Below are positions 1 to 5,335 of a stretch of 5,335 bases of DNA, piece by piece. The stretch's first letter is position 1; each line of letters begins with the position of its first letter. The notes under the pieces were generated by a model that ran no database searches, was not told where the DNA came from, and worked only from the letters and a program-made list of their open reading frames with translations. Source of the DNA: Candidatus Saccharimonadota bacterium (GTDB lineage: Bacteria; Patescibacteriota; Saccharimonadia; Saccharimonadales; Saccharimonadaceae); NCBI GenBank assembly GCA_003545655.1, contig DODJ01000057.1, positions 633 to 5,967 on the forward strand. Reading direction: 5' to 3'. Position numbers and translations under genes: made by a program.

Positions 1-869
1 TGGACGAGATCCACCGCTTCAACAAAGCCCAGCAAGATGCTTTTTTACCGCACGTAGAGTCGGGCCTTATTACCCTTATCGGTGCCACCACCGAAAACCC
101 TAGTTTCGAAGTAATTACCCCGTTACTTAGCCGTACCCGGGTGCTTGTGCTGGAGCCCCTTGCAAAACCCGACATGCTAGCTATTCTACAGCGTGCTGTT
201 GAAAGCGAAAAAGCCACCAAACGCGTAAGTGACGATGCGCTCGGCTACATTGCCGAACTATCGGGCGGCGATGCGCGGGTTGCCCTGGGTAACCTAGAAC
301 TGGCCCTTGGCCTAGCTAAAAAAGTGACCATAGAAACCGTAAAAACCGCCGCCCAAAAGCGCCTGCCTGGCTACGACAAAAAAGGCGAAATGCACTATAA
401 CGTTATTAGCGCCTTCATTAAAAGTATGCGCGGCAGTAACGTTGACGCCACGCTGTACTACCTAGCCCGTATGCTTGATGCCGGCGAAGACCCTAAATTC
501 GTCGCCCGTCGCATGGTTATTTTCGCCAGTGAAGACATTGGCTTGGCTGGTAATGGCGCGCTTGGTTTGGCCTTAAACGCCTTTCAAGCAGTCGAGCGTG
601 TTGGCATGCCAGAATCTTCGTACATTCTTTTTCATGTCGCCACCGCCCTAGCAAAGTCTGAAAAATCGCGCCAAACCACCGACGCCATGCACCGCGCCCA
701 GCAACTCGCCAAACAATACACCGAAGCACCCGTGCCGCTCCATCTTCGCAATGCGCCCACAAAGCTTATGAAAGACCTTGGCTACGCAAAAGACTACAAG
801 TGGGAAGCCGATTTCAAACACGGTAAAGGCTTTTTGCCGGATGAGTTAAAGGGTGAGCAGATTTTCTAA
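1..869 (+). CDS. rarA: Replication-associated recombination protein A (AAA+ ATPase RarA/MgsA), 5' end missing
   Basis: The reading frame is open from the first base (first full codon at base 3) to TAA at 867-869, giving 288 residues. RarA is a cytoplasmic AAA+ ATPase related to clamp-loader subunits and works at stalled replication forks. The fragment opens inside Walker B ([14 protein letters not shown], fragment residues 1-14). It continues with the sensor-1 stretch [10 protein letters not shown] (27-36), the arginine-finger region LLSRTR (41-46) and the sensor-2 motif GGDAR (88-92). The C-terminal tetramerisation part carries [30 protein letters not shown] and [14 protein letters not shown], all hallmarks of the family, and ends in the usual FLPDELKG tail. 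Family members are about 420-450 residues, so roughly the first 110-130, including Walker A, lie outside the window. A GTG at 141 that could pass as a start is an internal valine codon, because conserved sequence continues upstream in frame. No frameshift is seen. Confidence 0.96.
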   Translation, partial: DEIHRFNKAQQDAFLPHVESGLITLIGATTENPSFEVITPLLSRTRVLVLEPLAKPDMLAILQRAVESEKATKRVSDDALGYIAELSGGDARVALGNLELALGLAKKVTIETVKTAAQKRLPGYDKKGEMHYNVISAFIKSMRGSNVDATLYYLARMLDAGEDPKFVARRMVIFASEDIGLAGNGALGLALNAFQAVERVGMPESSYILFHVATALAKSEKSRQTTDAMHRAQQLAKQYTEAPVPLHLRNAPTKLMKDLGYAKDYKWEADFKHGKGFLPDELKGEQIF

Positions 870-1442
870 ATGAGTCTACTTCTTGAGCTTCTTAGATGGG
901 CCAGTGCTATTATCCTCATTACACTATGCATCGCCTGTATAGCCATTGTTAGCAAAAGGCCTATCGGTAAGAATACCTCGGTAAGCCTCCATATTAGCTC
1001 AAATAGCCCTCAATTCCTGAGTATGGCAATCTTTCTTACGATAGCTGGAGCTGTTTTTTATACATTTATATGGGTCTGGCTCATCCCTAAATATTCCCTG
1101 CCACCCCTGCTCTACCCGGTCTTGGTTGTTGCTTATCTAGGCCAACTACTCTTATCTTGGTACCCAGCAAGTATGTCAAACTCAAAATCTCATAAATTGC
1201 ATACGACTGGAGGGGTGGTCGTCGCTGTGGGTATGCTATTAGTGCTACTGACTCTGTGCTTAGATGTAACGAAACTCCCTTTTTTAGTATGGGTATATGT
1301 CACTATTGGCACGATTAGTACCGGAATATTACTTGTGCTATACGCTATCCAAAGAAAGGTACGTGATTATTTTCTTATATTTGAGCTACTTTTTATAGCA
1401 TTCTTTTGCAGCGTTATCTTACTCTTAATTATCATACCCTAA
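870..1442 (+). CDS. Hypothetical polytopic membrane protein, about six TM helices
   Basis: I do not recognise this 190-residue protein. Hydrophobic stretches at about residues 9-29, 50-72, 79-98, 113-132, 137-160 and 166-189 suggest six membrane helices, with short loops and almost no soluble domain. The loop between helices 3 and 4 is the most polar part and holds SNSKSHKLHTTGG, with two histidines. This layout loosely recalls DUF998-like six-helix proteins, but the resemblance is too weak to assign. The ATG directly follows the rarA TAA with no gap. The only ribosome-binding candidate is AAGGGTGAG at 849-857 region, about 13 bases upstream, so translation is probably coupled to rarA. The gene is visibly more AT-rich than rarA: bases 1321-1440 are about one third G+C, against 53-62% in sampled stretches of rarA. 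The last 11 bases overlap the convergent trehalase gene. The coding call rests on length, consistent hydrophobicity and the tight junction. Confidence 0.8.
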   Translation: MSLLLELLRWASAIILITLCIACIAIVSKRPIGKNTSVSLHISSNSPQFLSMAIFLTIAGAVFYTFIWVWLIPKYSLPPLLYPVLVVAYLGQLLLSWYPASMSNSKSHKLHTTGGVVVAVGMLLVLLTLCLDVTKLPFLVWVYVTIGTISTGILLVLYAIQRKVRDYFLIFELLFIAFFCSVILLLIIIP

Positions 1443-3012
1443 ACCCCTTCTTCAACGCCTCATACACCCCATTCGTCCACCCAAACCCATCTTGCAGTAC
1501 ATATTCACCACCGCCACCTAACCCATCGGCGCTTTCAACATTGTACTTTTCCACGAACTTACGCGAAGTAGCATACACCCGCTCGTTAAGCTCTCGCCAT
1601 CGGCGTGCAATTTCATCGGCTAAATCATCGTGACCATACCGCCGAAGGCCTTCAATGGCCACCCACTGCAACGGCGCCCAGCCATTTGGGGCATCCCACT
1701 GCTGGCCATTTTCTATGTTCGTTGTTACAAGGCCGCCAGGTTGCAAGAAATCCTTACGAAGTACTTCCGCTACCTTATCTGCTTGTTTCTGCGTGGCTAT
1801 ACCTACAAATAAAGGAAACACCCCCGCAAGGCTATGAATAGGGGTTTGTAAGCCATGATGAAAGTTATAGTCCTTATAATAGCCTTCGGTTTTGCTCCAT
1901 AAGAATTTCTTAATACTCGCTGCCCGTGCCTTAGCCCGTTTACGGTATTTTCGTGATTGATAAAGGTTAAACGACGCCTTATACGCATCGGCAATCGTTT
2001 CCTCTAAGTGATACAGTAGTGAATTCAGGTCAACCGGGATAATATCGGCCGTATGGATCGTATTGATATCCACTGGGTCGAGGAACCACCGAGAGCTGAA
2101 ATCCCATCCCGACTCGGCCGCAGCACGAATATGCAAGTACAATCGACTACTATCTTGCCGGCCTGATTTTTCAGCTGTTTCCATATCCTCACGCAGTGAC
2201 TCGGGGCGTGGCGTTGCCTTGTTATCATAGTAGCGGTTCAGCAAGCTCCCATCCGGCATCTCCACAAGCCGCCGGTATGCCCGATGTTCGGTATCAGCAA
2301 GTTTACTGCGACCTTTCATCCAAAAGTGATACTCAGTAACTAGGTGGGGTAAATATTCACGCAGTGCTTTTTTACCTTCGTGTTTTTCCATAAGGCGTAC
2401 CATGTGTGAAAAAAAGGGCGGCTGCGAGCGACTCAATAAATAATTACGATTTGCAGTAGGAACAAACCCATACTTTCGTATCTGGTACGTAAAATTACCC
2501 AATATCCCATCAATCGTGCCCCAGTCTTCATTGCTTGCAAGCCCCAGCATAATAAAGTAGGTGTCCCAATAGAATTGCTCGGTAAAGCGACCCCCTGGAA
2601 CAATATACTTATTAGGAAGCGGAAGAAGCGACCCACGAGTTACCCGGTTACGACGCTCTAAGAATTTCCAAAGCTCGTCAATGTGCTCGAGCGGGGTGTG
2701 ATCAGGGTTACTTTCGTAGCCCCGCTGATACACCCCTTCGGTAGCATCGTAAAAATGACGGGCGACAAACTCCCGTAAATCAAAGTTAGGGTCTTTCCTT
2801 AGTAGTCTGTACTCTTCTTTAATAGAGCGGAGACGACGATTTGGTACAAGGTCAACAAATGTCTTACCGTCACCGTACACGTTCATGCGTTGGACATCAG
2901 CAAGAAGCTCGCCTAGACGATCATCGATATCCTTATCGCCCGCACGAAGTAACCTACCAGTGGTTTTTACCATGGCAGACTTTAACGTATCGGTGTTTAT
3001 TTTCTTCGGCAT
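1432..3012 (-). CDS. treF: Alpha,alpha-trehalase, glycoside hydrolase family 37, cytoplasmic type
   Basis: This 526-residue enzyme should hydrolyse alpha,alpha-trehalose to two glucoses with inversion. Both GH37 signatures are present: PGGRFTEQFYWDTY (residues 139-152) and QWDAPNGWAP (438-447). The glycine-rich GGGGEY is at 499-504. By comparison with E. coli TreA, the catalytic acid is Asp304 in ESGWDFSSRW and the base is Glu488 in VEKYN. Glu488 lies 15 residues before the substrate-binding Glu503, the same spacing as TreA Glu496 and Glu511. The substrate-binding arginines also appear conserved (Arg142, Arg195 in SRSQPP, Arg269 in PRPES). The N-terminus is charged with no signal peptide, so the enzyme is probably cytosolic like TreF; the symbol is by analogy. 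ATG 3012 is the only plausible upstream start, since an in-frame TAG lies eight codons before it. Its Shine-Dalgarno is poor (TTAGGG two bases from ATG). The stop TGA is followed at once by TAA. It probably belongs to an operon with typA. Confidence 0.95.
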   Translation of the reverse strand: MPKKINTDTLKSAMVKTTGRLLRAGDKDIDDRLGELLADVQRMNVYGDGKTFVDLVPNRRLRSIKEEYRLLRKDPNFDLREFVARHFYDATEGVYQRGYESNPDHTPLEHIDELWKFLERRNRVTRGSLLPLPNKYIVPGGRFTEQFYWDTYFIMLGLASNEDWGTIDGILGNFTYQIRKYGFVPTANRNYLLSRSQPPFFSHMVRLMEKHEGKKALREYLPHLVTEYHFWMKGRSKLADTEHRAYRRLVEMPDGSLLNRYYDNKATPRPESLREDMETAEKSGRQDSSRLYLHIRAAAESGWDFSSRWFLDPVDINTIHTADIIPVDLNSLLYHLEETIADAYKASFNLYQSRKYRKRAKARAASIKKFLWSKTEGYYKDYNFHHGLQTPIHSLAGVFPLFVGIATQKQADKVAEVLRKDFLQPGGLVTTNIENGQQWDAPNGWAPLQWVAIEGLRRYGHDDLADEIARRWRELNERVYATSRKFVEKYNVESADGLGGGGEYVLQDGFGWTNGVYEALKKGFRV

Positions 3013-3049
3013 TACCCTAAGTATAAACGCCGCCTAGTCGCGGGGCAAC
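3013..3049 (-). other. typA-trehalase intergenic junction, no terminator
   Basis: Only 37 bases separate the typA TAG from the trehalase ATG. On the minus strand it contains a four-base-pair CCGC/GCGG hairpin with a six-base loop, not followed by a T run, so it is not a credible terminator. No convincing promoter is visible, and the space is too short for one plus a leader. Read-through from the typA promoter is the simplest way to express the trehalase. Confidence 0.55.
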
Positions 3050-4897
3050 CTATTTGTTGGCGCGCTTACGCTGGTTGGGCTCGAGATAGCGCTTTCGAAG
3101 ACGAAGGTTTTGTGGCGTTACTTCAAGGAGTTCATCATCTTCAATAAAGTCAATGCACTGTTCAAGGCTAAGGTCGGTGAACGGCGTAAGTTGGATAGTA
3201 CCATCACTTGATGAACTACGCATATTTGTAAGTTGCTTACCTTTACAAACATTAATATCAAGGTCGCCAGAACGGTTATACAACCCAACGATCATCCCTT
3301 GATATACGGTGGTGCCTGGGCCAACAAATAACTCGCCACGAGCAGCAGCCGTATCAAGCGCGTACGCAGTAGTTTGGCCAGCCTCAAAAGCAACCAACGC
3401 GCCGTTACGAGTTTGTTGCAACTTAGGCCCAAGTGGCTGGTAGCCGTGCGGCAAACTGTTCATAATGACCGTACCTTTTGTCGCGGTAAGGAGAAGGTTG
3501 CGAAGGCCAATCATCGCACGGGTTGGCAAAATATAGGTGACACGGGTAGTACCACTGCTGGTTTGCTCTTGTTTTACGGTGGTCGCGCGGCGCGTACCAA
3601 GCTCTTGGCTTACCGCACCAAGAAACTCTGCCGCTACCTCAATAAGGAGCTCTTCTACTGGCTCTTTTACGATACCATCTTCCTCAATTGTCACCACCTG
3701 CGGGCGGCCTACTTCAAACTCAAAGTCTTCGCGACGAAGCGTTTCAATAAGCACCGAGAGGTGCAGCTCGCCACGGCCGGAAATAATAAACCCAATACCC
3801 TCTTCGGCAACACGAAGCGAAACATTCGTTTCAAGTTCTTGCTTTAGACGGTCACAAATTTGGCGACTGGTGTTATACTTAGCTTCCTTACCCTTTAACG
3901 GGCTTGTGTTGGGGCCAAGGTACATGCTAATTGTCGGTGCTTCGATATCAATCACCGGCAGGGCTTCGGGGTGGTCCTTATCAGCAAGGGTTTCACCAAT
4001 GTGCGCATCGGAAACACCGGTTACCGCAACAATATCACCCGCACCAGCTTCATCAATTTCTTCACGAGTAAGACCGCGGTAGCCAAATAACTTATCTACC
4101 TTCGCATTCAATTGTTCGCCGTCACGCTTAATGAGCGTAATTTGCTGGCCTTTTTTAAGCGTACCCCGGCTAATACGGCCAATGGCATACTTACCAAGGA
4201 ATGAGTCGTACGAAAGCGATGTAACGAGCATCTGGAACGGCTTTTCAATATCCACAGTAGGTGCAGGGATATCACCAGTAATGGCATCAAAAATAGGCGA
4301 AAGATCGGCATGCTCAGATGGGTTGTCTGGAAGAGTTTTCCAGGCTTTACCATCACGGCCAATGGCGTAGTACACCGGATAGTGAAGCTGACTGTCATCA
4401 ATAGCAAGTTCCAAGAAAAGTTCCGACACTTCATCAAGTACTTCATCAATGCGGCGTGACGGTTTGTCGATTTTATTAATCACTACCACCGGCTTTAGCC
4501 CAAGCTCAAGTGCTTTTGAAAGCACAAACTTGGTTTGTGGCATAGGGCCTTCTTGGGCGTCCACAATAAGCAGTACACCGTCAGCCATATTAAGGGTTCG
4601 CTCTACTTCGCCAGAAAAGTCGGCATGACCCGGGGTGTCGATAATATTAATCTTGTAGTCGCCGTGGTATACCGAGGTTTGCTTAGCGGTAATGGTAATA
4701 CCGCGTTCGTGCTCTTGGTCGCCACTATCCATAATGAGCGACTGTTCCATTTCGGCCTGGTTAGCACGGAACGTATTACTTTGCTTCAAAAGGCCGTCTA
4801 CGAGGGTTGTTTTGCCGTGGTCCACGTGAGCAATAATAGCCACGTTGCGAATTTGGTTTGGATCTTTCATTAATAAAATATGCCCGGTTTTTTTCAT
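3050..4897 (-). CDS. typA: Ribosome-associated translational GTPase TypA/BipA
   Basis: TypA/BipA is an EF-G-like GTPase that binds the 70S ribosome and helps ribosome assembly and growth under stress. The 615-residue product has the family's full length. The GTPase domain has G1 AHVDHGKT (residues 23-30), G2 RGITI (65-69), G3 DTPGH (87-91) and G4 NKID (141-144). The G5 region reads YAIGRDG (177-183) rather than the usual YASALNG type. A beta-barrel domain follows (about 220-310, with GYRGL and [10 protein letters not shown]), then the EF-G III-like domain ([18 protein letters not shown]), the EF-G V-like domain ([10 protein letters not shown]) and the TypA-specific C-terminal domain ([26 protein letters not shown]). 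ATG 4897 is preferred because AAGGAAG lies seven bases upstream. GTG 4900 is only four bases from that site, and ATG 4870 would give the usual family N-terminus but lacks a ribosome binding site. An in-frame TAA at 4910-4912 closes the frame upstream. It is the first gene of a probable operon with trehalase. Confidence 0.97.
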   Translation of the reverse strand: MKKTGHILLMKDPNQIRNVAIIAHVDHGKTTLVDGLLKQSNTFRANQAEMEQSLIMDSGDQEHERGITITAKQTSVYHGDYKINIIDTPGHADFSGEVERTLNMADGVLLIVDAQEGPMPQTKFVLSKALELGLKPVVVINKIDKPSRRIDEVLDEVSELFLELAIDDSQLHYPVYYAIGRDGKAWKTLPDNPSEHADLSPIFDAITGDIPAPTVDIEKPFQMLVTSLSYDSFLGKYAIGRISRGTLKKGQQITLIKRDGEQLNAKVDKLFGYRGLTREEIDEAGAGDIVAVTGVSDAHIGETLADKDHPEALPVIDIEAPTISMYLGPNTSPLKGKEAKYNTSRQICDRLKQELETNVSLRVAEEGIGFIISGRGELHLSVLIETLRREDFEFEVGRPQVVTIEEDGIVKEPVEELLIEVAAEFLGAVSQELGTRRATTVKQEQTSSGTTRVTYILPTRAMIGLRNLLLTATKGTVIMNSLPHGYQPLGPKLQQTRNGALVAFEAGQTTAYALDTAAARGELFVGPGTTVYQGMIVGLYNRSGDLDINVCKGKQLTNMRSSSSDGTIQLTPFTDLSLEQCIDFIEDDELLEVTPQNLRLRKRYLEPNQRKRANK

Positions 4898-4904
4898 CAC
4901 AGGG

Positions 4905-4911
4905 CTTCCTT
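4905..4911 (-). promoter_or_regulatory. Shine-Dalgarno site of typA
   Basis: AAGGAAG on the minus strand sits seven bases before ATG 4897 and four before GTG 4900, which favours the ATG. It lies almost at the predicted transcript 5' end, because the -10 box ends at 4919. Confidence 0.65.
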
Positions 4912-4918
4912 ACTTCTT

Positions 4919-4947
4919 ATTATAGCATACTTTTATTGCTTAAGCAA
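4919..4947 (-). promoter_or_regulatory. Promoter of typA (and probably trehalase), sigma-70 type
   Basis: On the minus strand a perfect TATAAT (4924-4919) is preceded by TG one base away, making an extended -10 (TGCTATAAT). A weaker -35, TTGCTT (4947-4942), lies exactly 17 bases upstream and inside a palindrome. The predicted start near 4912 gives an unusually short leader of about 15 bases to ATG 4897. Confidence 0.75.
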
Positions 4948-4949
4948 TA
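4934..4949. repeat. Perfect 16-bp palindrome, possible operator
   Basis: TATTGCTTAAGCAATA reads the same on both strands with no mismatch and no spacer. It covers the -35 hexamer of the typA promoter and abuts the candidate -35 of the divergent gene, a position where a dimeric regulator could affect both. It has no T run suited to termination, and no regulator gene lies in the window. The operator role is inference. Confidence 0.5.
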
Positions 4950-4980
4950 TTAACAGGGGTATAGGGGCGTGTGATACAAT
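4950..4980 (+). promoter_or_regulatory. Promoter of the small membrane protein gene
   Basis: An extended -10, TGATACAAT (hexamer TACAAT at 4975-4980, five of six consensus bases), lies upstream of the 5007 gene. The best -35 is TTAACA (4950-4955, five of six), with a long 19-base spacer that the TGn element may compensate. The predicted start near 4987 gives a leader of about 20 bases. Confidence 0.6.
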
Positions 4981-4995
4981 ATACCCATTACTAAT

Positions 4996-5002
4996 AAGGA
5001 GG
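4996..5002 (+). promoter_or_regulatory. Strong Shine-Dalgarno site of the small membrane protein gene
   Basis: AAGGAGG is a full match to the anti-Shine-Dalgarno core, four bases before ATG 5007. It is the strongest site in the window and fixes the start codon. Confidence 0.8.
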
Positions 5003-5006
5003 CTTT

Positions 5007-5255
5007 ATGGCTGAAGTAGCTATGAAAGACAGCGACAAAACACTTCGTTTGGTTGCCTTTATATTAAACCTTGTGTCGACCATTTCTGCGGGGTGGCTTA
5101 TTATACCGCTTGCATGGATGATCCCTATGACGGTTATTTCTTGGGGCATCTATAAAGGAGAAAAACGAAACACCGTTGCCTTTGGTGTTTGTACCCTTAT
5201 CTTCGTGAACCTTATTTCGGGTATTCTTTTGCTCGTTTCTTCAAAAGATGATTAG
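5007..5255 (+). CDS. Small hydrophobic membrane protein of unknown function (82 aa)
   Basis: This 82-residue protein has a short charged N-terminus (AEVAMKDSDKTLR), a long hydrophobic stretch at about residues 13-48 and a second one at about 55-77. The C-terminus is polar and acidic (SSKDD). The first stretch has prolines (IIPLAWMIPM) and is long enough for two helices with a tight turn, so two or three membrane spans are possible. The polar KGEKRN loop before the last helix should face the cytoplasm by the positive-inside rule. I have a vague memory of similar short proteins, with an IPLAWMIPMT core and a WGIYKG loop, in low-GC Gram-positives, but I cannot name a family or function. A strong ribosome binding site, an upstream extended -10 promoter and a terminator 17 bases after the stop make it a convincing single-gene unit, divergent from typA. 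Confidence 0.85.
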   Translation: MAEVAMKDSDKTLRLVAFILNLVSTISAGWLIIPLAWMIPMTVISWGIYKGEKRNTVAFGVCTLIFVNLISGILLLVSSKDD

Positions 5256-5271
5256 TTGGCTTAAACCAAAT

Positions 5272-5300
5272 AAAAAGGACGAGGAAATCTCGTCTTTTTT
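5272..5300. terminator. Bidirectional intrinsic terminator
   Basis: GACGAG (5278-5283) pairs with CTCGTC (5289-5294) around a five-base loop, GAAAT. The flanking A run and T run extend the stem to about 12 pairs with one G-T wobble. T6 (5295-5300) follows on the plus strand, and a T5 run follows on the minus strand. It can therefore end the 5007 gene on one strand and the tRNA on the other. Confidence 0.88.
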
Positions 5301-5302
5301 AT

Positions 5303-5335
5303 TGGTGCGCGCGAGAGGACTTGAACCTCCACGCC
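5303..5335 (-). tRNA. tRNA 3' end, probably tRNA-Leu (truncated by window edge)
   Basis: Read on the minus strand, the window edge shows a T arm: stem GGAGG (5330-5326), loop TTCAAGT (5325-5319) and stem CCTCT (5318-5314), closing with one G-T pair. It continues with a seven-base acceptor strand CGCGCGC (5313-5307), discriminator A (5306) and an encoded CCA (5305-5303). The anticodon lies outside the window, so identity is uncertain. The A discriminator, the TTCAAGTCC loop and the GGCGT just before the T stem, which would suit a long variable arm, point to leucine. The terminator begins two bases after the CCA. Confidence 0.85.

Noticed and set aside
517..762. Minus-strand 81-codon frame inside rarA
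   Set aside because: Rich in Trp, Arg and Cys with no motif; it is the complement of conserved RarA coding sequence.
141..869. GTG at 141 as the start of a complete 242-residue protein
   Set aside because: Conserved RarA sequence (Walker B, sensor 1, arginine finger) continues upstream in the same frame to the window edge, so this codon is an internal valine.
1432..1434. TGA of the trehalase gene as a reassigned sense codon (as in some CPR lineages)
   Set aside because: TAA follows it immediately, GH37 sequence is complete before it, and no gene in the window needs TGA read as an amino acid.
1406..1841. Several short plus-strand frames over the 3' part of the trehalase gene
   Set aside because: They are antisense to a region encoding catalytic GH37 motifs, overlap one another in different frames, and show no family features.
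3026..3042. CCGC/GCGG hairpin between typA and trehalase as a terminator
   Set aside because: The stem has only four pairs and is not followed by a T run.
3374..3847. Plus-strand open frame of 157 codons antisense to typA
   Set aside because: No ribosome binding site or domain, and it lies wholly inside typA; a shadow frame.
3537..4082. Plus-strand open frame of 181 codons antisense to typA
   Set aside because: It is Ser/Arg-rich without a recognisable motif and lies wholly inside the strongly conserved typA gene; a shadow frame.
1..5335. CRISPR array, insertion sequence, toxin-antitoxin pair or phage gene
   Set aside because: No direct-repeat array, transposase, terminal inverted repeats or related motifs were seen on either strand.

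Overview
The window is ordinary bacterial chromosome, densely packed, with one truncated gene at each end. It holds the 3' two thirds of rarA (+), an orphan six-helix membrane protein directly behind it (+), a convergent block of a GH37 trehalase and the translational GTPase TypA/BipA (both -), a small membrane protein divergent from typA (+), and the 3' end of a tRNA gene (-) at the right edge. G+C is moderate. Genes use Shine-Dalgarno sites of uneven strength, all three stop codons occur in their normal role, and the tRNA encodes its CCA. The compact layout and the sequence character of RarA and TypA remind me of Patescibacteria/CPR, perhaps Saccharibacteria. That is an impression from memory, and a Gram-positive lineage is not excluded.

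Layout. Bases 1-869: RarA from the Walker B region to its C-terminus. Bases 870-1442: a 190-residue polytopic membrane protein that starts on the base after the rarA stop. Its last 11 bases overlap the end of the trehalase gene on the opposite strand. Bases 1432-3012 (-): a cytoplasmic-type trehalase with both catalytic acids in place. Bases 3050-4897 (-): TypA, 37 bases upstream of the trehalase with no terminator between, so the two are probably co-transcribed. Bases 4901-5006: a 106-base divergent control region with a good -10/-35 pair on each strand and a perfect 16-bp palindrome between or over the -35 boxes. Bases 5007-5255: an 82-residue membrane protein with a strong ribosome binding site. 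Bases 5272-5300: a terminator hairpin shared by that gene and the convergent tRNA (probably tRNA-Leu), whose 3' end begins at 5303.

Function. RarA acts at stalled replication forks, TypA in ribosome assembly and stress adaptation, and trehalase splits trehalose to two glucoses. The window shows no mobile element, CRISPR array, toxin-antitoxin pair or phage gene, and nothing in it forces the idea of a new system. The points most worth checking are the typA-trehalase pairing, the altered G5 loop of TypA, the palindrome in the divergent promoter region, and the two membrane proteins of unknown function.
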